DNA from: Deltaproteobacteria bacterium
GTDB taxonomy: Bacteria > Myxococcota_A > UBA9042 > PHBI01
Direction of reading: 5' to 3'
NCBI GenBank assembly: GCA_020632715.1
Contig: JACKFA010000002.1
Coordinates: 62,001 to 126,000, forward strand
Length of the DNA stretch: 64,000 nucleotides
Shown piece after piece: positions 48,101-56,711 of this stretch. The notes under the pieces are model-generated. The model was given only the letters and a program-made list of their open reading frames with translations. It had not been told where the DNA came from and searched no databases. The stretch's first letter is position 1. Every line of letters begins with the position of its first letter. The translations under genes and the position numbers were made by a program.

Positions 48101-51100
48101 CGGTCGTGGCGTTGAACTTGCCGACCGTGAAGTCGACTGCCTGGTCCCCGGTGTCCGAGCACGCGCTGCCCCCGATGAAGCCCCACGACACGTCGGCGAC
48201 GCCGTTGCGCGTCCCCGGGAACGCCCACATATAAGGCGTCGAGCGGCGAAGGGCGGCGAAGTCGTACCATCCGTCGGCGCCCGCGGTGACGGTGCGGATC
48301 GCGACGAAGTCCTGGCTCCCGCCGTCGACGACCAACGCCTTCTCGGTGAACGTGCCGACGCCCGTTTGGAAGAAGGTCGTGATGAGCCCGTTCGTCGCGG
48401 GGCCACCGGCGATGGCCACGTCCGTCAGCCCGTTCCCGTCGTAGTCACCGACGGCCACGGCCCTGGAGGTGAACGAGCCCGTCCCGATGCGGTGCGACTT
48501 CGCCTCGAAGGTGATGCCGTTGCCCACGGTGAAGGCCGCCGTCTGGCCGGAGGTTCCCGTCGTCCCCCCCGTCCGCGGGGTGAAGCGCAGCACCACGCTC
48601 GCGAGGTCCGCCGCGCCGACGTCGGTGTAGCTGTCCCAGACGAAACGGTAGCTCTTCCCCGCGGCGCTCGTCGGGAGCTGGTTCACGCCCTCGGCCGCCC
48701 CGACCGCCGTCGGCGCCTGGGTCGCCGGGAAGAACGTCCCGTTGCGCCGGTACTCGACGAGCACGTCGGTCGGGGCCGCGTTGGCCTGGCTCACGGTGAA
48801 GTTCGCCGTGATGCAGCTGCTGCCGCCCGTGACCGTCGGGGTGCCGATGATCTTCGGCGCCCGCCACGTCGTGTCGAACGGGTCGCTCGTGGCTGGAGTG
48901 AGCTGCCCGGCGCTGGCGACGAGGGTCCAGTCCTTCCCCTCCCTGTCGAGGATCACGTTCGAGAACGTCGCCTCGCCGTTGCTCGTCGAGACCGCGGTCG
49001 TCCCGGAGAGGCGCCCCTGGTTCACGTTGTTCCCGATGGCGAGGCTCACCGAGGTCGCGGCCGCGTTCGTCGCCAGGTTGTTGTAGAAGTCGTAGAGCGC
49101 GACCTTGAAGGTCGGGAGCGCGAAGCCCACCTCGCCGTCGGTCGGCTGCGTCGAGAAGGCGGCCTTCGTGACCGTCCCCGGGACGATCGTGAACGACGCC
49201 TGCCCCGTGACGGCCTCGCTCGTCGACGTCGCGGTCACGGTCGCCGTGCCCGCGCGCGTGAACCGCACCAGGGTCAGCGTGCCGGTCCCCGTGAACGTGA
49301 GGGAGGACGGCCCCGTGCCCGTCGTCGAGTAGGTCACGTCGACCGTCCGGCTCGCCGCGAACGGGTTCCCGTAGGGATCCTTCGCGGCGATGCCGACATT
49401 GAACTTCGCGCCCGCGCCGGGCGACGTCGTCGGCGGCGTCAGGACCAGGCTCCCGAGCGTCGACGACGCCGACACCGTGCGCGTCAGCGTGGCCGAGCTC
49501 GTGCCGGGGAGCGACGAGTCCGACGCCCCGATCGTCTGCGTCCCGGCCGTCGCGAACGTCGCGGAGAACGTGTGGCTACCTGCGTCGCCGGCCGTGAAGC
49601 TGTAGTTGCCGGGCGTCACCGACTGCGCGGCGTTCGGATCGCTGCTCGTGAAGTGGACCGTGCCCCGGTACCCGGTCGCCGGGTTCCCGTACGCGTCCAC
49701 GACGGCCACCGTGAAGTTGAACGACGTGCCAGCGGTCGCGCTCCCCGTCGCAGGGGCCACGCTGATCGCGTTCGCCGCGGCGGCCGTCACCGTCGTCGAG
49801 GTCGACGCCGTGTTGCCGGGGGCGGACAGCGAGGACACCGTGAAGGTCAGCGTGTTGGCCCCGACCTTCTTGAAGGTCACGGGCACGGACTTCGTCGCCG
49901 CGCCGGAGGCGGGGAACGTGACCGGCGAGGTCACGTCCGTGTCGCTCGGGTAGGTCGCGGTGACCGTCGCCGTGCCCGCGAAGGCGTTGACGACGTTGTC
50001 GTTGGCGTCGCGGATCGAGACGGTCACCGTCTGCTGCGCGCCCGCGACGACGCTCGTCGGGAGCGAGGTGGTCGTGACCTTCGTCGCCGCGCCCGGGTTC
50101 ACGATCGCGGAGAGCACCGCCTGCCCGAGCGTCCCGTGGCTCACCGTGACCGTCTGCGCCGTCGGGGACGCCGTCTTCAGGGTCACCGAGAAGGTCTTGC
50201 TGCCGCCGGCGCCCGCCCCGATGGTGAGCGAGGTCGGCGAGAAGGTCGCCGCGGCGTCCGACGAGGTGAGCGAGATCGTCCCCGAGGCGCCGCCGGTCGC
50301 GACGTTCTGGAAGGCGTCGTAGAGCGTGACCGTCACGGTCTGGGCCGTGCCCGCGGTCGTCGGCGAGGTGAGCGCCGAGGCCCCGAGCGTCGCCGCCGCT
50401 GCCGGGGTCACCGACGTGGAGCGAGACGCCGAGCGCCCACCGCCGGCGTCGACCGTCACCGTGCGCGTCCCGACCTTCTTGAACGTCACCTGGAACTGCT
50501 TCACGCCCTGGTCCGCCGCCGCGAACGTGATCGTCGTGTTCGTCGTGTAGGGCGAGGGGTCGTCGGTCTTCACCGTCGCCGTCCCCGTGAATCCGGTCGC
50601 GACGTTCCCCTGAGCGTCCTTCACCGTCGCGGTCATCGTCTGCGCGACGCCTGCGACCACGCTGCCCGGCAGGGTCGTCAGCTCGAGCGTGGTCGCCGAG
50701 CCCGACGCGACCGCGATCGTCGCCGTGTCACTCTTCCCGCCGGCCGTCGCGGTCACGGTCTGGCTCGGCACGGTCGCCAGCACGAAGCCGCTGAACGCCT
50801 TGGTCCCGGCGATCAGCGCGCCGGCCGCAGGCAGCGTCGCCGACGTGTCCGACGAGGTGAAGCCCACCGACGCGGTCGACCCGGTGGCGACGTTTTCGTA
50901 CGCGTCGTACGCCGTCACCGTGAGACCGAACGCCTGGCCCGCGTCCACGGTCGCGGGCGCGCCGGAGATCGCGATCCGCGAGAGCCCGGCTGGCGTGACG
51001 GAGGTCGACCGCGACGCCGTCCGGGTGGAGCCCGCGTCCACGGTCACGGTGCGCGTGCCGACCTTCTTGAAGGTCACCTGGAAGATCTTCACGCCCATGT

Positions 51101-54100
51101 CGGCGGCTGCGAAGGTGATCGAGCCGCTGTACCCGAAGGGCGCGGGATCATCGGTCACCACCGTCGCCGTGCCGGTGAACCCGGTGGCGACGTTGCCCGC
51201 CGCGTCGCGCACGGTCGCCGTCATCGTCTGGGCGGTCCCCGCCGTCACGCTCGCGGGCAGCGTCGTCAGCGCGAGCGTCGTCGCCGCGCCCGGCGTCACC
51301 TGGATCGTCGCCGTGTTGGTCTTCCCCGAGGCCGTCGCCGTCACCGTCTGGCTCGGCACCGCCTTCAGCGCGAGGCCGGTGAACGCCTTCTGGCCCGCCA
51401 CGAGCGCCGCCGCCGCCGGCAGCGTCGCGCCGGCGTCCGACGAGGTCAACGACACCGACGCCGTCGACCCCGTCGCGCGGTTGTCGTACGCGTCGTAGGC
51501 CGTGACCGTCAGCGCGAACGTCGCCCCGGACACCACCGAGCTCGGCGCGCCCTCGATGGCGATGCGTGAGAGCGCCGCGGGCTGCACGGTCGTCTGCTTC
51601 GACGCCACCAGCGGACCGCCCGCGTTCACCGTCACCGTGCGGGTCGTCGGCTTGTACCACGTCACGCTGATCGTCTTCTGGCCAGCGTCGGCCGCGGCCA
51701 GGTCGACCGAGGTCGACGTGGTGTAGGGCGCGGGGTCGTCCGTGACCACCGTCGCGCTCCCCGTGAAGCCCGTCACCCGGTTCCCCTGGGCGTCGAGGAC
51801 CGTGGCCGTCACGCTCTGCGCGACGCCCGCGACCACCGTCGCCGGCGGGTCGCTCAGCGACAGCGACGCCGCCGCGCCCGGCGTGACCGCGATCGTCGCG
51901 ACGTCCTGCATGGCGCCGTCCGCGACGGTGACCGTCTGGCTCGGCGTCTTCGTGAGGACGAGCCCCGAGAACGACCGCCGCCCGTTCGTGAGCGCGGCGT
52001 CCGCCGGGAGCGTCGGCGACGGGTCGCTCGACGCGAACGACACCGTGCCGGCGTAGCCCGTGGCGAGGTTGTCGTAGCCGTCATAGGCCGACACGCGCAG
52101 CGTGAAGCTCGCGCCGGCTGTCACGGTGCTCGGCGCGTTCTCGATCGCGAGCCGGCTGACGGCCGCGTGCCCGACCGTCACCACCGCCGACGACGTGATG
52201 GCCGGCGTGCTCGCGTCGCTCACGCGGAGCGTCGTGCTGCCGGCCTTCCGCAGCACCAGCCCCGTGAACGTCCGCTGGCCGCCGTCCGCGAGCGTGAAAG
52301 CCGTGTCCGCGGGCAGCGTCGCCCCCGTCACCGCCTGACCGGTCGTCGTGTCGGTCGCCGTGAAGTGCGCCGTCCCGACGTAGTCGTCGATGCGGTTCCC
52401 GAACGCGTCCTCCACGGTCACCGTCACGGACAGGCTCGCGCCGGCGGTGGCCGTCTCCGGGAGCCCCGACAGGACGTAGCGCACGCTCGACCCCTGCCCG
52501 ACCTCGATCGCCACGCTCCCCGTGATGCTCGCCGTCGCCGTGTCGGTCGCGGTGACCGTCTGCGCGCCGACCGTCCGGAGCGTGAGCCCCCCGAAGACCC
52601 GCGCGCCCGCGTTCTGCGCGGTGAACGTCCCGTCCGCGGGCAGCGTCGCCTGCGCGTCGCCAGCGGCCGCGATGCGGACCGTGCCGCGGTAGCCGTCGGC
52701 CACGTTGCCGAACGCGTCGCGCGCCGTCACCACGAGCGACGTCGGCGTGCCGGCGGCGATGGTCTCGTCCGCGGCGGTGACGTCGAGCGACGTCGCCGTC
52801 GCCGCCGTGACCGCGACGGTGGCCTGCTGCGAGAGCGTCGCGTTCGACGTGTCCGCAGCCCGGACCGTCTGGCTGCCGGCAGTCTTCAGCGCGATCCCGG
52901 TGAACTGGTAGGTCCCCGCGTCGCCCGCGACGAAGGCGCGCGCGCCCGGGAGCACGGCCGCCGCGTCGCCCGACGTGAGCGCGATCGTGCCGGTGTAGCC
53001 GGTCGCCACGTTGTCGTAGGCGTCGTAGACGGTCACGCGCGCGGAGAAGGACGAGCCCGCGGTCGTCGTGCTCGGCGTCTGCGTGAGCGCGAGCCGGCTC
53101 GCCGCGGCCGGCGTCACCGCGAGCGTCAGCGAGGCCGTGAGCCCGGCGTCGCCGCTGTCCGCGACCGTCACCTTCGCCGCCGCCGCGGCCGTCTCGAGCG
53201 TGAAGCCGGTCACCGTCCGGACACCGGTGGTGCTGTCGAACGTCGTGCTGCCCGGGAGCGTCGCCGCGGCGTCGTCGCTCGTGAAGAGCAGCGTCCCCGC
53301 GTAGCCCGTGGCCGGGTTGTCGAACGCGTCGAACACGCGCACCGTCGCCGAGAACGGCGTGCCAGCCGTCACGGACGCAGGCCCCGTCAGCGTCATCCGC
53401 GCCGCGGCCGCCGCCTTGACCGTGGTGCTCACGGTCCTCGAGACCCCCGCGGCGCTGTCGGCGACCGTGAGCGACTGCGCGCCGGCCGTGCGCAGCTCGA
53501 CGCCCATGAACATGCCCTGACCCGCGTCCGCGGCGGTCAACGTCAGCGCGGCCGGCAGCACCGCCGCGCCGTCGGTCGAGGTCAGCCCGAGCGTGCCCGC
53601 GTAGTCCGTGACGACGTTCCCGAACGCGTCCTTGACCGTCACCGTCACGTTGAACGCCACGCCCGCGGTCGTCGTCGCGGGCACGCCGACCACGTCGAGC
53701 ACGAGGTCCGAGCCCGAGCCGACGGAGATGGCCGTCGAGCCGGCCACGCCGCTCCCCGCGGCGCCGACGCTGTGCTGCCCCGACGACACGAGGACGACGC
53801 CCGTGAAGACGTGGACGCCGCCGTCGGCCTCCGTGAAGGTGTAGCTGCCCGGCAGCGTCGCCCCCGAGTCGGTCGAGGAGAGCGCCACCGTCCCGGCGTA
53901 GTCGGTCACGAGGTTCCCGAAGGCGTCGACCACGCGCACCTCGACGGACAGCGGCTCGCCCGCGACGATCGGGTCGGTCAGCACGGTCACGACGAGGTTC
54001 GCCGCGTCCGCGTGGACGACCATCGTGGAGGCCGTGGCGGTCATCGTGTGCGTCCCGACGTCGTCCACCGTGAGCGTCCGCGCGCCGGCCGTGCGCGGGA

Positions 54101-55676
54101 TGAAGGCGCTCGTCGTCGCGACGCCCGCGTCGGCGGTCGTGAAGGTGTAGTCGGCCGGCACCGCGCCCTGCGGGTCGTCGCTCGCGAACGTCGCCGTGCC
54201 GGCGAAGTCGGTCACGACGTTGCCGTAGGCGTCGAGCGCCTCGATCGTGAGGGTCGGCGCGACGCCCGCGACCGCCTGCTCCGGCATCCCGAGGATCGCG
54301 AAGCGCGACGCGCTCGCCGGCGCCACCGCGATGGTCGCGGTCGCGAGGACCGCGTCGTCCTCGGCGTCGACGACGGAGATCGTCTGCTCACCGGACGCCC
54401 GCAGCACGAGCCCATCGAAGCGGTGGGCCCCCGCGTCGGCGGCCGTGAACGTGAAGGCCTCGGCCGGGAGCGTGGCGTTCGGGTCGCTCGAGACGAGCCG
54501 CACCGAGCCATCGTAGGTCGCGAACACGTTGTCGAAGGGGTCGAAGGCGCCGATCGTCGCCGAGAAGCTCCCGCCCGCCGTGACCGCCTCGGGCGCCGAG
54601 GTGAAGCGGAGCTCGCCGAGCTGGTCCGAGCGCGCCGTGAACGCGTCGCCGACCGCCTCGGCGAGGTCCCCGCTGGTCGCGTGCAGCGCGAGGTCCGCGC
54701 CCGGGCTCGCGACAGCGAGGTCCGAGAACGTCGCGACCCCGTCCACCGCGGTCAGCGTGCGCGTCCCCGAGAGCGTCGGCGCCTCGCCGGCGGCCGCGGC
54801 GAGCGTCACCACCACGTCCCCGTGGAACCGCGTGACGACGGCGCCGTCGGCGTCCTGAACGGCGACCTCCGCGCTGAAGGGCGCTCCGACCGCGACCGTC
54901 GTCGGCGGACCGGCCCTGAAGGCGAGCGTGAACGCGCTCGCGCAGGCGTCGCCGATGCCGTCGGCCTGGGCGTCCTCCTGGTTCGCGTTCGCCACGAGGG
55001 GGCAGTTGTCCTCGTCGTCGTCGACGCCGTCGCCGTCGACGTCCGTGTCCACACAGTCCGCGACACCGTCGTCGTCGAGGTCGTCGAAGCCCTCGTCGGC
55101 CGCGCCGTCGCAGTTCTCGTCCACGCCGTCGCAGGTCCCCTCGGGATCTGCGTACCCGGGGACGTTCGTGAAGTCGCACACCGCCTCGCCGGCGGGGCAG
55201 AGCACGCCGAAGAGGCTGCGGTCGACGTCCGCGCACAGCCCGACGGTCGGGCAGACGACGTCGCGCATCGGCGAGAGGTCGCTGTTCGGCGTCGTATTCT
55301 CGGCGTCGTACTGGTCGGTGATGCAGTCGCCGTCGGCGTCCGCGGTGGCGCTCTCGATGATGTCCGCGAGGCCGTCGCCGTCGGTGTCGACGTTGGCCGT
55401 CCCCTGGACCTCCTGACCGTCGTCGATGCCGTCGCCGTCGGTGTCGGGGCTCGACGGGCTCGATCCGAGCTGAACCTCGATGCGGTTGATGAGGCCGTCG
55501 CCGTCGGAGTCGATCTCGGGGTCGACGCACGTGCCGTCGCTGCTGCAGATCCCGGATGGGCACTCGCTGTCCACGGCGCAGGCGCCGATGTTCCCGGGCT
55601 TGTCCTCCGGACATCCCCCCAGGACCAGGACAAATGACACAAGTATCCCAAACGCTAGGCGCGTACGCGTTTGCAT
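45174..55676 (-). CDS. Giant (about 3500 aa) surface lipoprotein: Ca-binding repeats, about 20 Ig-like repeats, FG-GAP/VCBS propeller
   Basis: 3500 residues; ATG 55676 after GAGGGG. Signal peptide MQTRTRLAFGILVSFVLVLG with lipobox GGC (Cys22). Residues about 25-240 are acidic Ca-binding, thrombospondin-3/MopE-like repeats (DSDGDGLINRIEVQLGSS; CDGVDENCDGAADEG). From about 255 to 2268 run about 20 tandem Ig-like domains of about 100 residues, each with a DAYGNVVTDYAGT-type core and TAADAG..F.G..L.TAG turn; modules near 50.5 and 51.1 kb are very similar at DNA level. From about 2385 to the end are FG-GAP/VCBS repeats (VADVDGDGVMDIIAG; DLNNDGYQDVVVA), probably one or two beta-propellers. Likely an extended calcium-stiffened adhesin holding a propeller away from the cell. 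Confidence 0.9.
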   Translation of the reverse strand: MQTRTRLAFGILVSFVLVLGGCPEDKPGNIGACAVDSECPSGICSSDGTCVDPEIDSDGDGLINRIEVQLGSSPSSPDTDGDGIDDGQEVQGTANVDTDGDGLADIIESATADADGDCITDQYDAENTTPNSDLSPMRDVVCPTVGLCADVDRSLFGVLCPAGEAVCDFTNVPGYADPEGTCDGVDENCDGAADEGFDDLDDDGVADCVDTDVDGDGVDDDEDNCPLVANANQEDAQADGIGDACASAFTLAFRAGPPTTVAVGAPFSAEVAVQDADGAVVTRFHGDVVVTLAAAAGEAPTLSGTRTLTAVDGVATFSDLAVASPGADLALHATSGDLAEAVGDAFTARSDQLGELRFTSAPEAVTAGGSFSATIGAFDPFDNVFATYDGSVRLVSSDPNATLPAEAFTFTAADAGAHRFDGLVLRASGEQTISVVDAEDDAVLATATIAVAPASASRFAILGMPEQAVAGVAPTLTIEALDAYGNVVTDFAGTATFASDDPQGAVPADYTFTTADAGVATTSAFIPRTAGARTLTVDDVGTHTMTATASTMVVHADAANLVVTVLTDPIVAGEPLSVEVRVVDAFGNLVTDYAGTVALSSTDSGATLPGSYTFTEADGGVHVFTGVVLVSSGQHSVGAAGSGVAGSTAISVGSGSDLVLDVVGVPATTTAGVAFNVTVTVKDAFGNVVTDYAGTLGLTSTDGAAVLPAALTLTAADAGQGMFMGVELRTAGAQSLTVADSAAGVSRTVSTTVKAAAAARMTLTGPASVTAGTPFSATVRVFDAFDNPATGYAGTLLFTSDDAAATLPGSTTFDSTTGVRTVTGFTLETAAAAAKVTVADSGDAGLTASLTLAVTPAAASRLALTQTPSTTTAGSSFSARVTVYDAYDNVATGYTGTIALTSGDAAAVLPGARAFVAGDAGTYQFTGIALKTAGSQTVRAADTSNATLSQQATVAVTAATATSLDVTAADETIAAGTPTSLVVTARDAFGNVADGYRGTVRIAAAGDAQATLPADGTFTAQNAGARVFGGLTLRTVGAQTVTATDTATASITGSVAIEVGQGSSVRYVLSGLPETATAGASLSVTVTVEDAFGNRIDDYVGTAHFTATDTTTGQAVTGATLPADTAFTLADGGQRTFTGLVLRKAGSTTLRVSDASTPAITSSAVVTVGHAAVSRLAIENAPSTVTAGASFTLRVSAYDGYDNLATGYAGTVSFASSDPSPTLPADAALTNGRRSFSGLVLTKTPSQTVTVADGAMQDVATIAVTPGAAASLSLSDPPATVVAGVAQSVTATVLDAQGNRVTGFTGSATVVTDDPAPYTTSTSVDLAAADAGQKTISVTWYKPTTRTVTVNAGGPLVASKQTTVQPAALSRIAIEGAPSSVVSGATFALTVTAYDAYDNRATGSTASVSLTSSDAGATLPAAAALVAGQKAFTGLALKAVPSQTVTATASGKTNTATIQVTPGAATTLALTTLPASVTAGTAQTMTATVRDAAGNVATGFTGTATVVTDDPAPFGYSGSITFAAADMGVKIFQVTFKKVGTRTVTVDAGSTRTASRSTSVTPAGLSRIAISGAPATVDAGQAFGLTVTAYDAYENVATGSTASVGFTSSDTSATLPAAGALIAGTKAFSGFVLATVPSQTVTATAGGKSDTATIAVASGSATTLELTTLPGSVVAGVAQTMTATVKDAQGNVATGFTGTATVKTDDPSPYTTNTTITFAAADQGVKQFQVTFKKVGTRTVTVDAGGGRSASRSTSVTPAAAATLGASALTSPTTAGTAQTVTVTLYDAFQNVATGGASGTISLTSSDAAATFSPTSLTIGAGAGGSKTFSVTLKTASPTAQTVTVSHGTLGQAVLSAIVNPGAATKVTTTSLPTSVVAGAQQTVTVSIRDANDNVVNAFAGTATVTATYPSDTDVTSPVTFPASGAATKSVPVTFKKVGANTLTFTVSSLSAPGNTASTSTTVTAAAANAISVAPATGSATAGTSFNFTVAVVDAYGNPATGYRGTVHFTSSDPNAAQSVTPGNYSFTAGDAGSHTFSATFATAGTQTIGASDSSLPGTSSATLTRTVSASSTLGSLVLTPPTTSPGAGAKFNVGIAAKDPYGNPFAASRTVDVTYSTTGTGPSSLTFTGTGTLTLVRFTRAGTATVTATSTSEAVTGQASFTIVPGTVTKAAFSTQPTDGEVGFALPTFKVALYDFYNNLATNAAATSVSLAIGNNVNQGRLSGTTAVSTSNGEATFSNVILDREGKDWTLVASAGQLTPATSDPFDTTWRAPKIIGTPTVTGGSSCITANFTVSQANAAPTDVLVEYRRNGTFFPATQAPTAVGAAEGVNQLPTSAAGKSYRFVWDSYTDVGAADLASVVLRFTPRTGGTTGTSGQTAAFTVGNGITFEAKSHRIGTGSFTSRAVAVGDYDGNGLTDVAIAGGPATNGLITTFFQTGVGTFTEKALVVDGGSQDFVAIRTVTAGADGWYDFAALRRSTPYMWAFPGTRNGVADVSWGFIGGSACSDTGDQAVDFTVGKFNATTAQQAVTICRDANNQGGHKLTRLSLGSQSITQVDSYDIGAEPTAVETIDFGRDGKHDVVVGTATGVQTIINNGDNGFCRTGCGAQVINLNGAAKDLAVADLNNDGYQDVVVARGDDQIAILKGGASPFLASPINLTASVKAYRVAVADVDGDGVMDIIAGSYDEDEVLYLKGDGNLGFSALATVSTGSSAAGAVGLAVTDLDQDGRPNVVVARGQAGTSAAWIDIDGSASTRCEPRFSGPAPSHEPMIPLRSAVRDFNADGKPDVLWITGQDGGSAGVSVGLGDGAGGLLPGVYTYYGQYQDGRDGVFGDFNGDGLTDAVLVDGAPNVSVVYRDTGYDGDWRPSSTTFATPYSYYGRTAASGDINNDRKDDFAYIAVASRVAYLRLYLQGSNETFTSPTPTNLGINDVWGLTLADVNHDGYLDASFVRDASGSRQICTVLSGAGPTWPTTVDASRCFAAVRADGSPTLVDLDGDGYVELVYVEAVDYAPYVMHVMKMSTPGSGIFDEDKTTSICAGAGDAVAADFNLDGRVDIGVGCGTDLGGPTPSTATVYYQRSDGTFATAASAGIGTYSYQAPTLSEGDVDGDLRPDLVVGNGVAHARGDDSGTFDDAGVVNILNYRDHYEVADIDGDGLSDVLAWWGSSSNVTGLYADGAGSFEAPRTISLGSPTPIVGLLPRDLDGDGRTDLVVAQGSSQTGVMRVFAPTSPGTFPTTPTASMTLSGAPRALTTGYIFDRVVSDVIVAHTSGIDVFVHLAPMAFYKYTSSSQPSSINFVELGYFGGAAGVREPIVAGTCGTVSAYPCLVVSNLASCDGSFFCYKPKTSGTTNMPGFAITGMGVADLNLDGYSDVVTMVGANGYHSYQVRLQDPSKAPSFFSPTYIDGREGTATAMRLVDVDKDGRVDIVTSYDNGRYSGFEVLYRVGADDEIAFSEPVSLVSPLLDAAPQNFAVGDVDHDGAMDLITGAPNYTRVLIFPKP

Positions 55677-55799
55677 TGGCTTTTTCCCCTCAAGCTCTCG
55701 GACTGCGCCCTGCTTCTCGCAGAGCGCAACGAGCGTTGCAAGCTCGGAGCAAACCGAAATCGACCGGGTCATGACAAGACCCGCGGCGCACGCGGTCGC

Positions 55800-55819
55800 G
55801 ACCGAGCGATCGCTCGGTC
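55800..55819. promoter_or_regulatory. 20-bp perfect palindrome (candidate operator)
   Basis: GACCGAGCGATCGCTCGGTC in the 261-bp divergent region between the giant lipoprotein gene and the hisN-like gene. The ACCGAnCG...CGnTCGGT form is typical of TetR-family operators, but no such regulator is encoded in the window. Confidence 0.5.
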
Positions 55820-55937
55820 TACGTCTCCTGCCGGCGTTGTGGTACGGAAGGCGTCGCGGATCGCGCCGAACCCGGCCGCCGGATCCGCCGCGCCGCCCGG
55901 CGTGCCGTTCACCCGCCATGGACGCGAGGCTTCGACG

Positions 55938-56711
55938 ATGACCGACGCGCTCACCCGTCTCCACGACTTCGCCGTCGAGCTCGCCTGGGCTGGCGGGCGG
56001 CGCACGCTCGCGCACTACAACAACGCCGTCGCCGTCGAGATCAAGGACGACGGCTCGCCGGTCACGATCGCCGACCGCGACGCGGAGCAGGTCATGCGCG
56101 GCCTCATCCGCGCGCGCTTCCCCGACCACGCCATCGTCGGCGAGGAGTTCGGCGCCGACGAGGACGTCGCTCCCGGCGGGGTCCGCTGGATCCTCGATCC
56201 CATCGACGGCACCAAGGCCTTCGTCCACGGCGTGCCCTTCTACGGCACGCTCGTCGCCGCCGAGGTCGACGGCGAGCCGCTCGTCGGCGCGATGTACTTC
56301 CCGGCGCTCGACGAGATGATCGTGGCGGCGAAGGGCCGCGGGTGCCGCTGGAACGGGCGCCCGTGCCGCGTCACGGAGGGTGTCCCGCTCTCGCGGGCCC
56401 TCGTGACGACGACCTGCATCGACTCGCTCGCGGCGCGCCTCGGCCCCGAGCGGTACGCGGAGCTCTGCGCGCGCACCTGGCTCCGCCGCACCTGGGCCGA
56501 CTGCTACGCCTACGCGCTCCTCGCGACCGGTCGGGCGCACGTCGCGGTCGACGCCGAGGTCACGCTCTGGGACTGCGGCCCGCTCCTCACCATCGTCGAG
56601 GAGGCGGGCGGGCGCTTCACCTCCTGGGCGGGAGAGCGCACGATCGGCGGCGGCGACGCCGTCGCGTCCACGGCCGACCTCTACGACGAGGTCAGGGAGA
56701 TCATCCGATGA
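55938..56711 (+). CDS. hisN: Inositol-monophosphatase family enzyme, likely histidinol-phosphatase
   Basis: 257 residues from ATG 55938. Metal-binding motifs of the IMPase family: GEEFG (about 70), DPIDGTKAFVHGVPFYGTL (about 87-105) and WDCGPLLTIVEEAGGRF (about 212-228). The segment RRTWADCYAYALLATGRAHV strongly resembles HisN histidinol-phosphatases, which remove phosphate from histidinol phosphate with Mg2+. Length matches HisN (about 260). Other his genes are not in the window, so myo-inositol-1-phosphatase activity remains possible. Its TGA overlaps the next ATG (ATGA). Confidence 0.82.
   Translation: MTDALTRLHDFAVELAWAGGRRTLAHYNNAVAVEIKDDGSPVTIADRDAEQVMRGLIRARFPDHAIVGEEFGADEDVAPGGVRWILDPIDGTKAFVHGVPFYGTLVAAEVDGEPLVGAMYFPALDEMIVAAKGRGCRWNGRPCRVTEGVPLSRALVTTTCIDSLAARLGPERYAELCARTWLRRTWADCYAYALLATGRAHVAVDAEVTLWDCGPLLTIVEEAGGRFTSWAGERTIGGGDAVASTADLYDEVREIIR

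Noticed and set aside
46032..55637. Very long plus-strand open frames (about 565, 1210 and 1156 residues) opposite the giant lipoprotein gene
   Set aside because: They are Arg/Gly/Val-rich reverse-strand shadows caused by high GC; the minus frame has a signal peptide, clear domain repeats and correct GC3 bias.
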